Origin: Tepidibacillus decaturensis
Lineage (GTDB): Bacteria > Bacillota > Bacilli > Tepidibacillales > Tepidibacillaceae
Direction of reading: 5' to 3'
Length of the DNA: 32,654 bases
Assembly (NCBI RefSeq): GCF_001561915.1
Contig: NZ_LSKU01000001.1
Span: 1,935,185 to 1,967,838, forward strand
The stretch's first letter is position 1; the number at the start of each line of letters is the position of its first letter. Of the stretch, positions 32,612 to 32,654 are shown piece by piece. The position numbers and the translations under genes are program-made. Below the pieces are notes generated by a model. It was given only the letters and a program-made list of their open reading frames with translations. It was not told where the DNA came from and ran no database searches.

Positions 32612-32654
32612 GTGAACTACCCGCCACCTACGCTTCGCTTAGAGGTGAGGGCTT
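32612..32654 (-). mobile_element. Probable IS200/IS605-type element end (cut by the window)
   Basis: Read on the minus strand this is a subterminal hairpin (CACCT/AGGTG arms around CTAAGCGAAGCG) ending in GGGTAGTTCAC. I associate that layout with the 3' end of IS200/IS605 elements next to tnpB. If correct, tnpB lies beyond 32654 on the minus strand and the element edge is near 32612. On the plus strand AGGAGG (32601-32606) followed by GTG (32612) could alternatively start a gene that is open to the window end. Confidence 0.45.

Noticed and set aside
1-32654. CRISPR arrays, tRNA or rRNA genes
   Set aside because: No regularly spaced direct repeats, tRNA cloverleaf ends or rRNA core sequences were seen by eye. 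A tRNAscan and CRISPR finder run would settle it.

Overview
The window is AT-rich Firmicute DNA, most likely from a member of the Bacillales. The evidence is neighbours familiar from Bacillus subtilis (yutE, yutG, yutI, yuzB and yuzD relatives, glpX, a DUF3055 gene), a proline T-box in front of proBAC, an S-box in front of metNIQ, AGGAGG-type ribosome binding sites and frequent TTG starts. A PhsABC-like molybdoenzyme behind a promoter with a well-placed Fnr box points to an organism able to respire anaerobically. The genus cannot be named from this sequence.

Layout. 1-3,760 is an accessory, partly decayed region: the tail of an unknown gene, a start-less ORF, a lipoprotein, a transposase remnant, an intact IS256-family element (about 1,813-3,243) and a truncated secreted-type protein. 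The IS sits inside a VanZ-family gene. Its 3' part (1,272-1,804) and 5' part (3,244-3,331) join in frame once the IS and one copy of a near-perfect 8-bp target duplication are removed. 3,958-8,400 carries an alpha/beta hydrolase converging on proC, then proBAC with a T-box whose specifier reads CCC (Pro). 8,492-13,458 carries phsCBA-like genes and a divergent LysR gene, with two TGTGA-N6-TCACA sites between them. 13,493-16,717 holds small cysteine-motif proteins (YuzB, YuzD, the NfuA-like YutI and a second YuzB paralogue), a 2-hydroxyacid dehydrogenase and an SDR. 16,862-21,924 holds yutG, a triple-GAF/HD-GYP protein, a SufR-like regulator, a HEPN-type YutE and glpX.

21,967-27,830 is a complete ribose operon, rbsRKDACB, with two perfect palindromic operators that also match the CcpA cre consensus. 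27,833-32,093 is a methionine-uptake operon, metNIQ plus an M20 amidohydrolase, behind a SAM-I riboswitch. The window ends with a DUF3055 gene and a hairpin that looks like one end of an IS200/IS605 element.

The most interesting non-textbook observations are four. One is the exactly reconstructable VanZ gene split by the IS. Another is an ~88-bp structured repeat found twice (14,235 and 31,760) with conserved arms and a variable 15-nt tip. The third is the grouping of two DUF1450 paralogues, YuzD and an NfuA-type Fe-S carrier. The fourth is the Fnr-box architecture upstream of phsA. I saw no convincing new defence system, CRISPR array, tRNA or rRNA.
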